The position numbers were made by a program, and so were the translations under genes. From Crenothrix polyspora (GTDB lineage: Bacteria > Pseudomonadota > Gammaproteobacteria > Methylococcales > Methylomonadaceae), in contig CAMDOP010000045.1 in assembly GCA_945903675.1 (NCBI GenBank), positions 1-15,309 of the forward strand: a stretch of DNA of 15,309 nt. The letters run 5' to 3'. Each line of letters opens with the position of its first letter. Position 1 is the first letter of the stretch. The notes under the pieces are model-generated. The model did not search any database. It was given only the letters and a program-made list of their open reading frames with translations, and had not been told where the DNA came from. Shown piece by piece: positions 7,145 through 13,416 of the stretch.

Positions 7145-7371
7145 CTTAACTGTGTTGATGAATAATCCCTTTGCCGTTCGAACTCAATGCCTTCTATTTT
7201 GGGTATATTCATAATGAACGTTTTAAAATCTTCCTTGATCGGCTCTTGAGATAATATTGTAGCCATCGCATTAGCTTTTCTATTGCTATATTTTTCTTGA
7301 AGAAATTCGTAGAAATCCAATATCTCTTGCTGTGCATTAGCAGGTAGCGTTGATAAATCGACAACTGGCAT
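7141..7371 (-). CDS. DUF2281/VapB-like small protein
   Basis: A 76-residue protein starting at ATG 7371, chosen because AAAGGAGA stands 6-7 bases upstream. An in-frame TTG at 7416 would lengthen it by 15 residues but has no such site. The segment LPANAQQEILDFYEFLQEKY (8-27) is the helical pattern of DUF2281-type proteins, which are often antitoxins. The C-terminal FERQRDYS resembles tails of the same group. It is translationally coupled (GTGA) to the 80-residue gene downstream. Two antitoxin-like genes in a row without a toxin is unusual; the pair may be an atypical two-gene module or the remainder of one. Confidence 0.55.
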   Translation of the reverse strand: MPVVDLSTLPANAQQEILDFYEFLQEKYSNRKANAMATILSQEPIKEDFKTFIMNIPKIEGIEFERQRDYSSTQLR

Positions 7372-7475
7372 AACAATCTCCTTTAATTTGGGTGGGTGGA
7401 TCAATCCATCTAACAATATATAGAAAAATAACTAAGCCACTAGCTTATAAACACCCAAACTGTCACGCTTAGCTT

Positions 7476-7715
7476 CTAGTGCCATAAATCATAAGCCGCT
7501 TGCGCTGCAAGCCAAGACTCGGCACTTTTCCCAAACACCAACTCTAATCGCAAAGCCATTTCTGGGCTAATGGCTGTTTTTCCATTAACCAGAGCAGACA
7601 CCTTTTTTCGGGTTACATTTAAATTTTTAGCGGCTTGGGTAATCGTCAGTTTAAGGGGTTCTAACCACAGTTCAGCTAATATTTCACCAGGATGTGGAGG
7701 ATTAAACATACGCAT
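7476..7715 (-). CDS. higA: HigA-family antitoxin, orphan, C-terminal frameshift likely
   Basis: A 79-residue helix-turn-helix protein with the HigA hallmark MFNPPHPGEIL at 3-13, the XRE-type HTH (ITQAAKNLNVTRKKVSALVNGK at about 24-45) and SAESWLAAQAAYDLWH at the end. HigA binds the HigB ribonuclease and represses its own promoter. Full family members have about 15 more residues. If one base is restored after the Trp codon, the frame continues as LEAKRDSLGVYKLVA and stops at 7432-7434, giving the usual length of 94, so a single-base deletion probably truncated it. No HigB gene is present upstream: only 56 bp separate it from the helicase gene. It may act as an anti-addiction antitoxin or as a regulator. 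Confidence 0.82.
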   Translation of the reverse strand: MRMFNPPHPGEILAELWLEPLKLTITQAAKNLNVTRKKVSALVNGKTAISPEMALRLELVFGKSAESWLAAQAAYDLWH

Positions 7716-7771
7716 AAAATATCTGCTCGATTAACTTTTAAAGATTGATAGTATCATACAGAATGAAATAT

Positions 7772-10700
7772 CTAGATTGATCTCAATACAGAAAAATGTC
7801 TAAATAATTCAATTGGCATTGCATTCTTAAGTTCCCATGTAATTGAAATGGGTCGCTCACCTTCTGTTTTAATTAATAGTGCTTCACCAAGTGCAGCAAA
7901 AGCGGCATTTTTGTTTTCACGTACAAATAAAAAGAACTTCCAGCCATTAGCTAAGGGCTCTGCAACACTATTTAAATAACGGAGTCCGGTATTATTAGTT
8001 GAGCTGGCAACATTTTGAGATTGCCAGTGAAATAATTTCGGGCTAATCGCATAATCATGATATTGAACACGCTCATCAAAACCTTCGCTTTTATCTAAAG
8101 TCACAAACATTAATTCTATTTTACTGTCCGAAATAGCTAAACAACCTTCTCTAAATGCCGGACGTTTAGTCGCATTAACATAAGAAATCGCGGTAATAAT
8201 ATCCGATCTTGAGTATCGATTATGCAATGAAAGTACCCATGAAGGCGGAATTCCATCAAGATGACAATAAGGCTGTATTGATTGCTCTATACGCCACTCT
8301 ATAACTTCGATTAACTCGTCTTTGATAGCTGGATGTTGCTCAATTAATAACATGAACTGAGCTGGGTTAATTAATTCAGATTGACGAACTAAAAATGTAT
8401 GAGCAAGTATTTGAACCCTAGTTGCATCAATCTTTTTATGTACTAAAGCTTGGTGCCAAGCGTTTAAAATTTCAATATCATCAACGTATAAAATACTGGC
8501 CACTCTTCGTGACAATTCATCTTCCCTAACACCCTTTGCCAGAGTTGGAAGATGCGCCAATCGTTTGAGTTCAGTCCAATAATGATTCCCTGAATAAATA
8601 TCCGAAATATCTATCTCATTCTCAAGTAAGAATTCTTTTAATTTAATTTTCGTATGGTCTTTGGCTGTTGCCCAAGCAACTAATTCTGCTGTGAGACGAG
8701 TCACATTTAGTTTTAGAGAAGATTTAAGACTCGCTAATACTCGCTCCCTAGCCACTCTATCGAACTGAATATGACAACCTGTAGGCAATGAGCCAAAACC
8801 TTTATCAACAGAGTCTTTTATAGCCAATCTATTTTGGCCTGTTAAAGCTCTCAACAATATATCAAATCTAAAATCTTGTGAGTATGTTCCAACAAAATCT
8901 AAAACCAAGCAACTCTGTTTACCTAATGATAACCGTAACCCCCGACCAATTTGCTGCTGAAACACGACTGGACTTTGGGTTGGCCTTAGCAATAACAAGG
9001 TGTTTACATCGGGTATATCAACGCCTTCATTAAATAAATCACAAGTGAATATTACTTTTATACTGCCATGCTTAAGTTCATTAATCGCACTTTCTCGCTC
9101 AACTTGAGTATGTTGTCCCGTAATTGATTTTGAAGGCAAACCATGTGAATTAAAATAAGCAGCCATGAATTCCGCATGGCGCACACTGATACAAAAACCG
9201 ATAGCTTTGAGTTTTTCTAAATCACTCACATAAGTTTCAACAGCTTGAAGTGATGAGCGAGCACGTATATCACTGGCCGAAATTATATTATCAAGCTGCA
9301 CATCAATGTTATTTTGTTTCCATTGAATACTGGTTAAATCAATGTCGTCGTGGGTTGCATAATATTCAAAAGGAGCGAGTAACTCCTGATCAAGAGCATC
9401 CCATAATCTTAATGTTACGGCAGGTGAGCCATCAGGTCTTGCATCGAAGTATTGATTTAAACTTTTACCATCTGCACGTTCTGGTGTAGCAGTTAATCCC
9501 AAAAGAACAGCAGGCTTAACCGATGATATGAATTTATCAAACGAATTAGCCGGTAAATGATGAGCCTCATCAATTATGACCATATTCCAGAAACTGGCAC
9601 CATGCTGAGCTACCAAGTCACGGTTATGAGCCGTATTAATGGTTACAAATAAATGCTCATGTTGGCTAGCTTCATTATTGCCATCTAATAACTCGCCAAA
9701 ATTTGAATCACGTAACACTTGCCGAAAAGTACTCATAGCCTGTATTAAAATCTGCACCCGATGAGCAACAAACAATAATCGTGGTTGCCCGCCTTTTTCT
9801 TTTGTCAAGCGCGCATAATCAAAGGCCGCAACAACGGTTTTGCCAGTACCCGTCGCTGCAACAATTAAATTTCGATAACGATGATGCGTTCTTTCTGCAG
9901 CCAATCGATCAAGCATTTCTTGTTGATAAGGTTTAGGGCTTAAATCGAACCATGTTTGTATTGCAATTAATTCAGAACTACTTTGATTAGTTTTTCCGTG
10001 CCTTGATTCTGCATATAAAGCTTTTTCTAAGGCATTACGATGATCTTGATTGCACGGATCATAATGGAGAAATTCACCATCATTCCAAAGCGTTTCAAAA
10101 TGTGCCTGAGCATTTTTGAAAATAGCTTCGTTTGAGCACTGCGTTAACTTAACTGTCCATTCAATGCCGCTGATTAAAGCAGACTCAGATAAATTAGCAC
10201 TGCCTATAAAGGCTGTACCAAAACCACTATTGCGATTAAAAATCCAAGCTTTAGCATGTAAGCGCGTACGCCTACCGTCTAATGAAATTTTTAATTCAAC
10301 ATTAGGCAACTCAGCTAATGCATTGACGGCTCTTGCTTCTGTTGCACCAATGTATGTCGTCGTTAGAATGCGAAATTGTGTTCTAGATTTTCCAGTTTCA
10401 TCAATCGCAGTCGCTTGTTTCAATACATCAATTATTTTTCTTACGCCGCTCCATGTAATAAAACTTACCAATATATCAACGGTATCGACAGCTTGTAATT
10501 CTGCAATGAGCTCGTGCAATAAAGAAGGTTCACTGCGTGAAGAACTAAATAGCCAAGGCGTACGCAAACCAGTAACAGGAAAAATTCCCGGCATTTCAGG
10601 TTCGTGTATCGATCGTAAAACTTGTGGAGGTTGTGCTATAAAATCAATTTCAAACTCTGCTTTTGCTTCTAGTCTTGCATTTTTTAATAAGGTCGAAATT

Positions 10701-10927
10701 AACTGGATTTCAGCTAAGTTCTTTTCAGAACTACTATCTTTTGATGTAGAAATCTCATCTAAAAGCTCAGGCAATCTATTCAATAGATCACTTAATAAAT
10801 ATTCTCTATTTTCAGCATAAGATGGCATTTTAACAGTTGCCCTCCCTTCAAAAACCAGCTTATTTATTTCTGCTAATTCATCTTCATGAATTAAACGATC
10901 GTATAAACCTTTTGATAATCTTGTCAT
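7772..10927 (-). CDS. PLD-nuclease / SF2 helicase / DUF3427 fusion (predicted defence protein)
   Basis: A 1051-residue multidomain protein. A phospholipase-D-like nuclease domain (about 130-280) shows HAK at 224-226 followed by IGSANLSES, a single HKD-type half-site. The superfamily 2 helicase core follows: Walker A ATGTGKT at 358-364, DEAH at 453-456, LTATPER at 478-484, NEGVDIPD at 633-640 and QQIGRGLR at 658-665. The C-terminal third matches DUF3427 (SRSDIITAI, FREGCL, YHDYAISPKLFHWQSQN, RPISITWEL). This COG3886-COG1061 architecture recurs in prokaryotic defence islands as a DNA-translocating nuclease; the exact target is unknown. It is solitary here, with no methylase or accessory subunit, between orphan antitoxins and REP-like repeats. 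The ATG at 10927 lacks a clear ribosome-binding site. It ends 56 bp before higA and may share its transcript. Confidence 0.88.
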   Translation of the reverse strand: MTRLSKGLYDRLIHEDELAEINKLVFEGRATVKMPSYAENREYLLSDLLNRLPELLDEISTSKDSSSEKNLAEIQLISTLLKNARLEAKAEFEIDFIAQPPQVLRSIHEPEMPGIFPVTGLRTPWLFSSSRSEPSLLHELIAELQAVDTVDILVSFITWSGVRKIIDVLKQATAIDETGKSRTQFRILTTTYIGATEARAVNALAELPNVELKISLDGRRTRLHAKAWIFNRNSGFGTAFIGSANLSESALISGIEWTVKLTQCSNEAIFKNAQAHFETLWNDGEFLHYDPCNQDHRNALEKALYAESRHGKTNQSSSELIAIQTWFDLSPKPYQQEMLDRLAAERTHHRYRNLIVAATGTGKTVVAAFDYARLTKEKGGQPRLLFVAHRVQILIQAMSTFRQVLRDSNFGELLDGNNEASQHEHLFVTINTAHNRDLVAQHGASFWNMVIIDEAHHLPANSFDKFISSVKPAVLLGLTATPERADGKSLNQYFDARPDGSPAVTLRLWDALDQELLAPFEYYATHDDIDLTSIQWKQNNIDVQLDNIISASDIRARSSLQAVETYVSDLEKLKAIGFCISVRHAEFMAAYFNSHGLPSKSITGQHTQVERESAINELKHGSIKVIFTCDLFNEGVDIPDVNTLLLLRPTQSPVVFQQQIGRGLRLSLGKQSCLVLDFVGTYSQDFRFDILLRALTGQNRLAIKDSVDKGFGSLPTGCHIQFDRVARERVLASLKSSLKLNVTRLTAELVAWATAKDHTKIKLKEFLLENEIDISDIYSGNHYWTELKRLAHLPTLAKGVREDELSRRVASILYVDDIEILNAWHQALVHKKIDATRVQILAHTFLVRQSELINPAQFMLLIEQHPAIKDELIEVIEWRIEQSIQPYCHLDGIPPSWVLSLHNRYSRSDIITAISYVNATKRPAFREGCLAISDSKIELMFVTLDKSEGFDERVQYHDYAISPKLFHWQSQNVASSTNNTGLRYLNSVAEPLANGWKFFLFVRENKNAAFAALGEALLIKTEGERPISITWELKNAMPIELFRHFSVLRSI

Positions 10928-10971
10928 TGAAGTTTAGATAAAGTCATTCTGTTAAAAACTATAACTAGCAA

Positions 10972-11052
10972 GTAGCCTCGATGGAACATAGTGGAATCGA
11001 GGAAATAGAACCCACGAAAACCCTCGATTACGCGTTGCTGCATCGAGGCTAC
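10972..11052. repeat. 81-bp palindromic REP/MITE-like element, copy 1
   Basis: Outer arms GTAGCCTCGATG (10972-10983) and CATCGAGGCTAC (11041-11052) are perfect 12-bp inverted repeats. Inside, AATCGAGG (10995-11002) pairs with CCTCGATT (11022-11029), so two alternative hairpins can form. A second, left-truncated relative lies at 12583-12648. No transposase is near; such elements are usually moved in trans. It sits just upstream of the helicase gene start. Confidence 0.8.
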
Positions 11053-11073
11053 GATATTTACAAACATTTTATT

Positions 11074-11298
11074 TCAAATCAAATCAGCAGGATGAAACAT
11101 AGTTGACTGTAAGCGGGGCGGATCAAAGTCAATATCAGCACCATCTGGCATTGCCAGTAACTCAGCAATATTGGCTTGTTTTTTATGTTGCTGTATATAG
11201 TCGGTTAATATTTTAACGATAGCTTCTTGAGCATTATGATAATAACTAACAGTAATCACTTCATTAATTAAGGCGTCATCTAAGCTAATAATAGTCAT
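11074..11298 (-). CDS. VapB-like ribbon-helix-helix antitoxin, orphan
   Basis: A 74-residue protein. The N-terminus MTIISLDDALINEVI (strand then helix) and the helix around 22-38 (NAQEAIVKILTDYIQQH) fit an RHH DNA-binding fold of VapB/DUF2191-type antitoxins. The C-terminal IDFDPPR and FHPADL resemble the toxin-wrapping tails of such proteins. ATG 11298 is supported by GGAG seven bases upstream. In vapBC operons the toxin follows directly, but here the next stretch is the 81-bp palindromic element and then the helicase gene; no PIN-domain gene is seen. The toxin was probably lost, or the protein acts alone. The family assignment is by pattern only. Confidence 0.6.
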   Translation of the reverse strand: MTIISLDDALINEVITVSYYHNAQEAIVKILTDYIQQHKKQANIAELLAMPDGADIDFDPPRLQSTMFHPADLI

Positions 11299-11366
11299 TA
11301 TTTACTCCGTTATGTTCAAGAAATATCTTTATGCCCAACATTACATAAAATTATAACTCATTATTG

Positions 11367-11424
11367 GATGTGCCGACGTAAGGAGGCGCATCAATCGTGA
11401 ACGATAGGCTTCGTGCCTTTTCAC
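11367..11424. repeat. REP-like double hairpin
   Basis: GATGTGCC (11367-11374) pairs with GGCGCATC (11385-11392) with one mismatch. Right after it GTGAA (11397-11401) pairs with TTCAC (11420-11424) around an inner GGC/GCC. The GATG-GGC palindrome around a TTACGTC-like loop is of the kind repeated widely in gammaproteobacterial intergenic DNA. It lies between the DUF2442 3' end and the VapB-like gene start. Confidence 0.5.
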
Positions 11425-11448
11425 CTATACGTATCTTATCGTACTGGC

Positions 11449-11706
11449 TTATAAAACACTTGCTTTAGGACGCGCCACAAAATGTCCACGCTCTAAAATT
11501 TGATCCAAATGAAAATCAAACTGATCGCTCCAATAGATACGTTTATTTTTAAACTTTACCGTTTTAAATAATGCATATTCATAAAGCGGTTTGTAACAAG
11601 GTATACGCTCCAACTCGGCCTTAATATCAAAGTCTACTATCGAATCATCATCTAAAAATATGCGCAGAATATAGTTATCTTTCGGTTCTATATTAATCAA
11701 TTTCAT
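11449..11706 (-). CDS. DUF2442 domain protein
   Basis: An 85-residue protein. The pattern MKLINIEPKDNYILRIFLDDDSIVDFDI, then LYEYALFKTVKFKNKRIYWSDQFDFHLDQI, is that of DUF2442, a small fold often encoded beside DUF4160 in a toxin-antitoxin-like pair. A DUF4160 remnant ends 12 bp upstream on the same strand, which supports the assignment. The function is unknown; the pair is thought by context to be a regulatory or TA module. With a 5'-truncated partner, this gene may persist without its mate. A weak GAG lies upstream of the ATG. Confidence 0.78.
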   Translation of the reverse strand: MKLINIEPKDNYILRIFLDDDSIVDFDIKAELERIPCYKPLYEYALFKTVKFKNKRIYWSDQFDFHLDQILERGHFVARPKASVL

Positions 11707-11718
11707 AAATAACTCTGT

Positions 11719-11859
11719 TTATCTTAAGGGTTCTATACGAAAGGGCTCTTGACCTGACACAGCTAACTTCCAATCGATCATTAAAGACTCTTGATATAAC
11801 TCAATCCATGCTTGAACTAAGCGCATTTGTTTACGTGGCAAACTATCGACCACAGAAGC
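11719..11859 (-). pseudogene. 5'-truncated DUF4160 gene (C-terminal half only)
   Basis: After a TAA at 11860-11862, the minus strand reads without a stop for 46 codons to TAA at 11719-11721. The text includes SLPRKQMRLVQAWIELYQ and, further on, DWKLAVSG with the ending FRIEPLR. This is the C-terminal half of DUF4160, including the SLPRR-like and W-x-L-A blocks and the terminal IxPL. The N-terminal half, normally about 40 residues with a PHFHA-type motif, is absent: instead the stop of the 61-residue partner of the zeta-like toxin is only 8 bp upstream. A GTG at 11853 could still start a 44-residue product. It most likely marks a recombination junction where the zeta module replaced the front of the gene. 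Confidence 0.7.
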
Positions 11860-11867
11860 TTAAGCAA

Positions 11868-12053
11868 TCATGAAGATTTTATTTCATCAGGCACAGGGAA
11901 CGTCTCCTTAATTATTTGCCCATTACGTACCACGATGATGGCCGTATGTGTTTGTGCAGCATAAGCACGCGCTTGTTTTGCTGCACGCAACAGTGCAGCT
12001 TCTACCTCGCGAACTTCAAGGTCTTTTGCTAAATCCAGAGGAATACTACTCAT
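11868..12053 (-). CDS. Small partner protein of zeta-like toxin (putative antitoxin)
   Basis: A 61-residue protein starting at ATG 12053, four bases inside the upstream toxin-like gene (ATGA overlap). The sequence LAKDLEVREVEAALLRAAKQAR (8-29) followed by THTAIIVVRNGQII is the pattern of small proteins repeatedly found coupled to zeta-type kinases. It has no helix-turn-helix. It differs from the classical epsilon antitoxin and lies downstream of, not upstream of, the kinase. An antitoxin role is inferred from the coupling. Its stop lies 8 bp from the open frame of the DUF4160 remnant. Confidence 0.6.
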   Translation of the reverse strand: MSSIPLDLAKDLEVREVEAALLRAAKQARAYAAQTHTAIIVVRNGQIIKETFPVPDEIKSS

Positions 12054-12565
12054 GACATTCTCCAGTCTATAAGAGTCGGAGTATCGCCTGCATTGTCAAA
12101 ATGCAGCCAAACATCGACTAGCGGTTGATAGATTTGTTTGAAATTTTTTAAGCCAGCGTCAAATCTGCGCCGAATAGTGGCCTCGGGAATATTATGGCCG
12201 CCGTGACGTACACGTTCAGATACTCGGGCAATAGCGGTATCGGCGTTAGGTAACTGTAAAAAAATAAGTTTGACATGATATCCCTTAGCTCGCCATTTCG
12301 GGATAGCCCGTGCATAACTTAAACCACTTAGTGTGGTTTCAAAGGCAAAACTATTATCTTTGGCGACATGCTCGGTTATTTCTGACAACATGATGCGTCC
12401 TGCTTTAATAGAAACTTGTTCGGGCATAAAGGGCGCAATACCTGCGGCAATCAAATCAGCATTGATGAAGATAGGGCAATGGGCTTCATTGGGCAAAAAC
12501 TCGCGGGCGAAAGTGGTTTTTCCTGCACCATTTGGCCCTGCGATAATAACGATTTTTTTATTCAT
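12050..12565 (-). CDS. Zeta-toxin-family P-loop kinase
   Basis: A 171-residue P-loop protein. Walker A GPNGAGKTT is at 10-18, FINADLIA at about 33-40, FAFETTLSG at about 73-81, and RVRHGGHNIP with RRRFDAGLKNF in the C-terminal part. These are the motifs of zeta-like proteins, which in other systems phosphorylate UDP-N-acetylglucosamine and block cell-wall synthesis. The size is a little short of the roughly 190-200 residues common for this group; the tail ends LIDWRMS in the overlap with the partner gene. ATG 12565 has no strong ribosome-binding site. A REP-like repeat copy lies directly upstream. A role as chromosomal toxin is likely, but other small-molecule kinase roles cannot be excluded. 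Confidence 0.85.
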   Translation of the reverse strand: MNKKIVIIAGPNGAGKTTFAREFLPNEAHCPIFINADLIAAGIAPFMPEQVSIKAGRIMLSEITEHVAKDNSFAFETTLSGLSYARAIPKWRAKGYHVKLIFLQLPNADTAIARVSERVRHGGHNIPEATIRRRFDAGLKNFKQIYQPLVDVWLHFDNAGDTPTLIDWRMS

Positions 12566-12582
12566 ACTTGAATATTAAATAT

Positions 12583-12648
12583 ACAGTGGAATCGAGAAAA
12601 TTGCCCCCCGTAAACCCTCGCAGCACCTTGCTGCATGGAGAGGCTACG
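12583..12648. repeat. REP/MITE-like element, copy 2 (left-truncated)
   Basis: The stretch runs from AGTGGAATCGAG through TAAACCCTCG and CTTGCTGCAT to GAGGCTACG. It aligns in the same orientation and over the same length with 10988-11053 of copy 1. The left outer arm GTAGCCTCGATG is missing, so the outer palindrome is lost. It flanks the zeta-like gene start, with copy 1 about 1.6 kb away. Confidence 0.7.
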
Positions 12649-12763
12649 CTACTAAGCTGTTGCTAGCTTGGACATGCTGTTTATGGCCTACTATACAGCT
12701 AGATCTGAAATTTTATTTAGGCAGTCCCAAATGTACCAAAATAGCTTGTTCAACACCCGTATG

Positions 12764-12790
12764 CCGGTCGGGATTTGCAACCCCGACCGG
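12764..12790. repeat. GC-rich hairpin, REP-like
   Basis: CCGGTCGGG (12764-12772) and CCCGACCGG (12782-12790) form a perfect 9-bp stem around the loop ATTTGCAAC. It is much richer in GC than its surroundings. No T-run follows on either strand, so it is more likely a dispersed palindromic repeat than a terminator. Confidence 0.6.
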
Positions 12791-12870
12791 AACGTTTGAA
12801 AGCTTAAATCATTCCTGAAACGTTAAACATTAGGGAGATCTTATCTCACTAACGCTACCGAGCGTTTACC

Positions 12871-13320
12871 AGACCAATTAAAGCAATTATTGGTCTATCT
12901 TTCACTTGCTAGACCTATTCAGGCACTTATAGGGCTATCCAACGATTGCCAGACCTATTTAAGCACTTATAGGGCTATGCAACGCTTGCTAGACCTATTC
13001 AAGCACTTATTGGTCTATTTATCGCTGGATAGACCTATTCAAGCACTTATTGGTCTATCTATCGCTTGCTAGACCTATTCAAGCACTTATAGGTCCTATC
13101 TTTCGCTTAATAGACCTATTCAAGCAGTTTTAGGGCTATCCAACGTTTGCTAGACCTATTCAGACACTTATAGGCCCTATCTATCGCTGGATAGACCTAT
13201 TCAAGCACTTATTGGTCTATTTATCGCTTGCTAGACTTATTCAAGCACTTATAGGTCCTATCTTTCGCTTACTAGACCTATTCAAGCAGTTTTAGGGCTA
13301 ACTAGCGTTTGCTAGACCTA
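12871..13320. repeat. Tandem array of eleven 40-41 bp units with higher-order structure
   Basis: Units begin at 12871, 12911, 12951, 12991, 13031, 13071, 13112, 13152, 13193, 13233 and 13274, with a 7-base stub at 13314. Each starts AGACCTATTCAAGCACTTAT or a close variant and ends in CGCTTGCT-like bases. The second half alternates between TGGTCTAT, AGGGCTAT and AGGTCCTAT types. Units 4-7 (12991-13151) and 8-11 (13152-13313) repeat the same order of variants, showing a four-unit duplication of about 161 bp. Arms such as GATAGACC (13028-13035) and GGTCTATC (13052-13059) make a hairpin in the units. A period of 40 is not a multiple of three, so it is not protein-coding. Confidence 0.93.
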
Positions 13321-13416
13321 TATCTCAATTTAACCGCACCGTAAACAGCTATAGTTCAGCGTAACTCGAAACATCAAAGCTTAAAGCGGACAATGCGCTA
13401 AACGAAAGCGCGGGTA

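Larger units (their letters stand above)
12566..13416. other. 850-bp non-coding region rich in repeats
   Basis: Between the zeta-like gene start and the L,D-transpeptidase stop there is no credible gene. It holds the second REP-like element (12583-12648), a featureless 110 bp, a GC-rich hairpin (12764-12790), the 40-bp tandem array (12871-13320) and a closing stretch with a small hairpin GCGCT/AGCGC (13395-13411) that lacks a T-run. Confidence 0.7.

Noticed and set aside
10116..10820. 234-residue frame antisense to the helicase gene
   Set aside because: It lies fully inside a gene with complete helicase and nuclease motifs on the other strand; it is a shadow frame.
12890..13072. 60-residue plus-strand reading frame inside the tandem array
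   Set aside because: The repeat period of 40-41 bp is not a multiple of three, so the frame drifts through all phases; no start signal.
12871..13320. CRISPR array
   Set aside because: The whole 40-bp period is repeated; there are no unique spacers between constant repeats and no cas genes.
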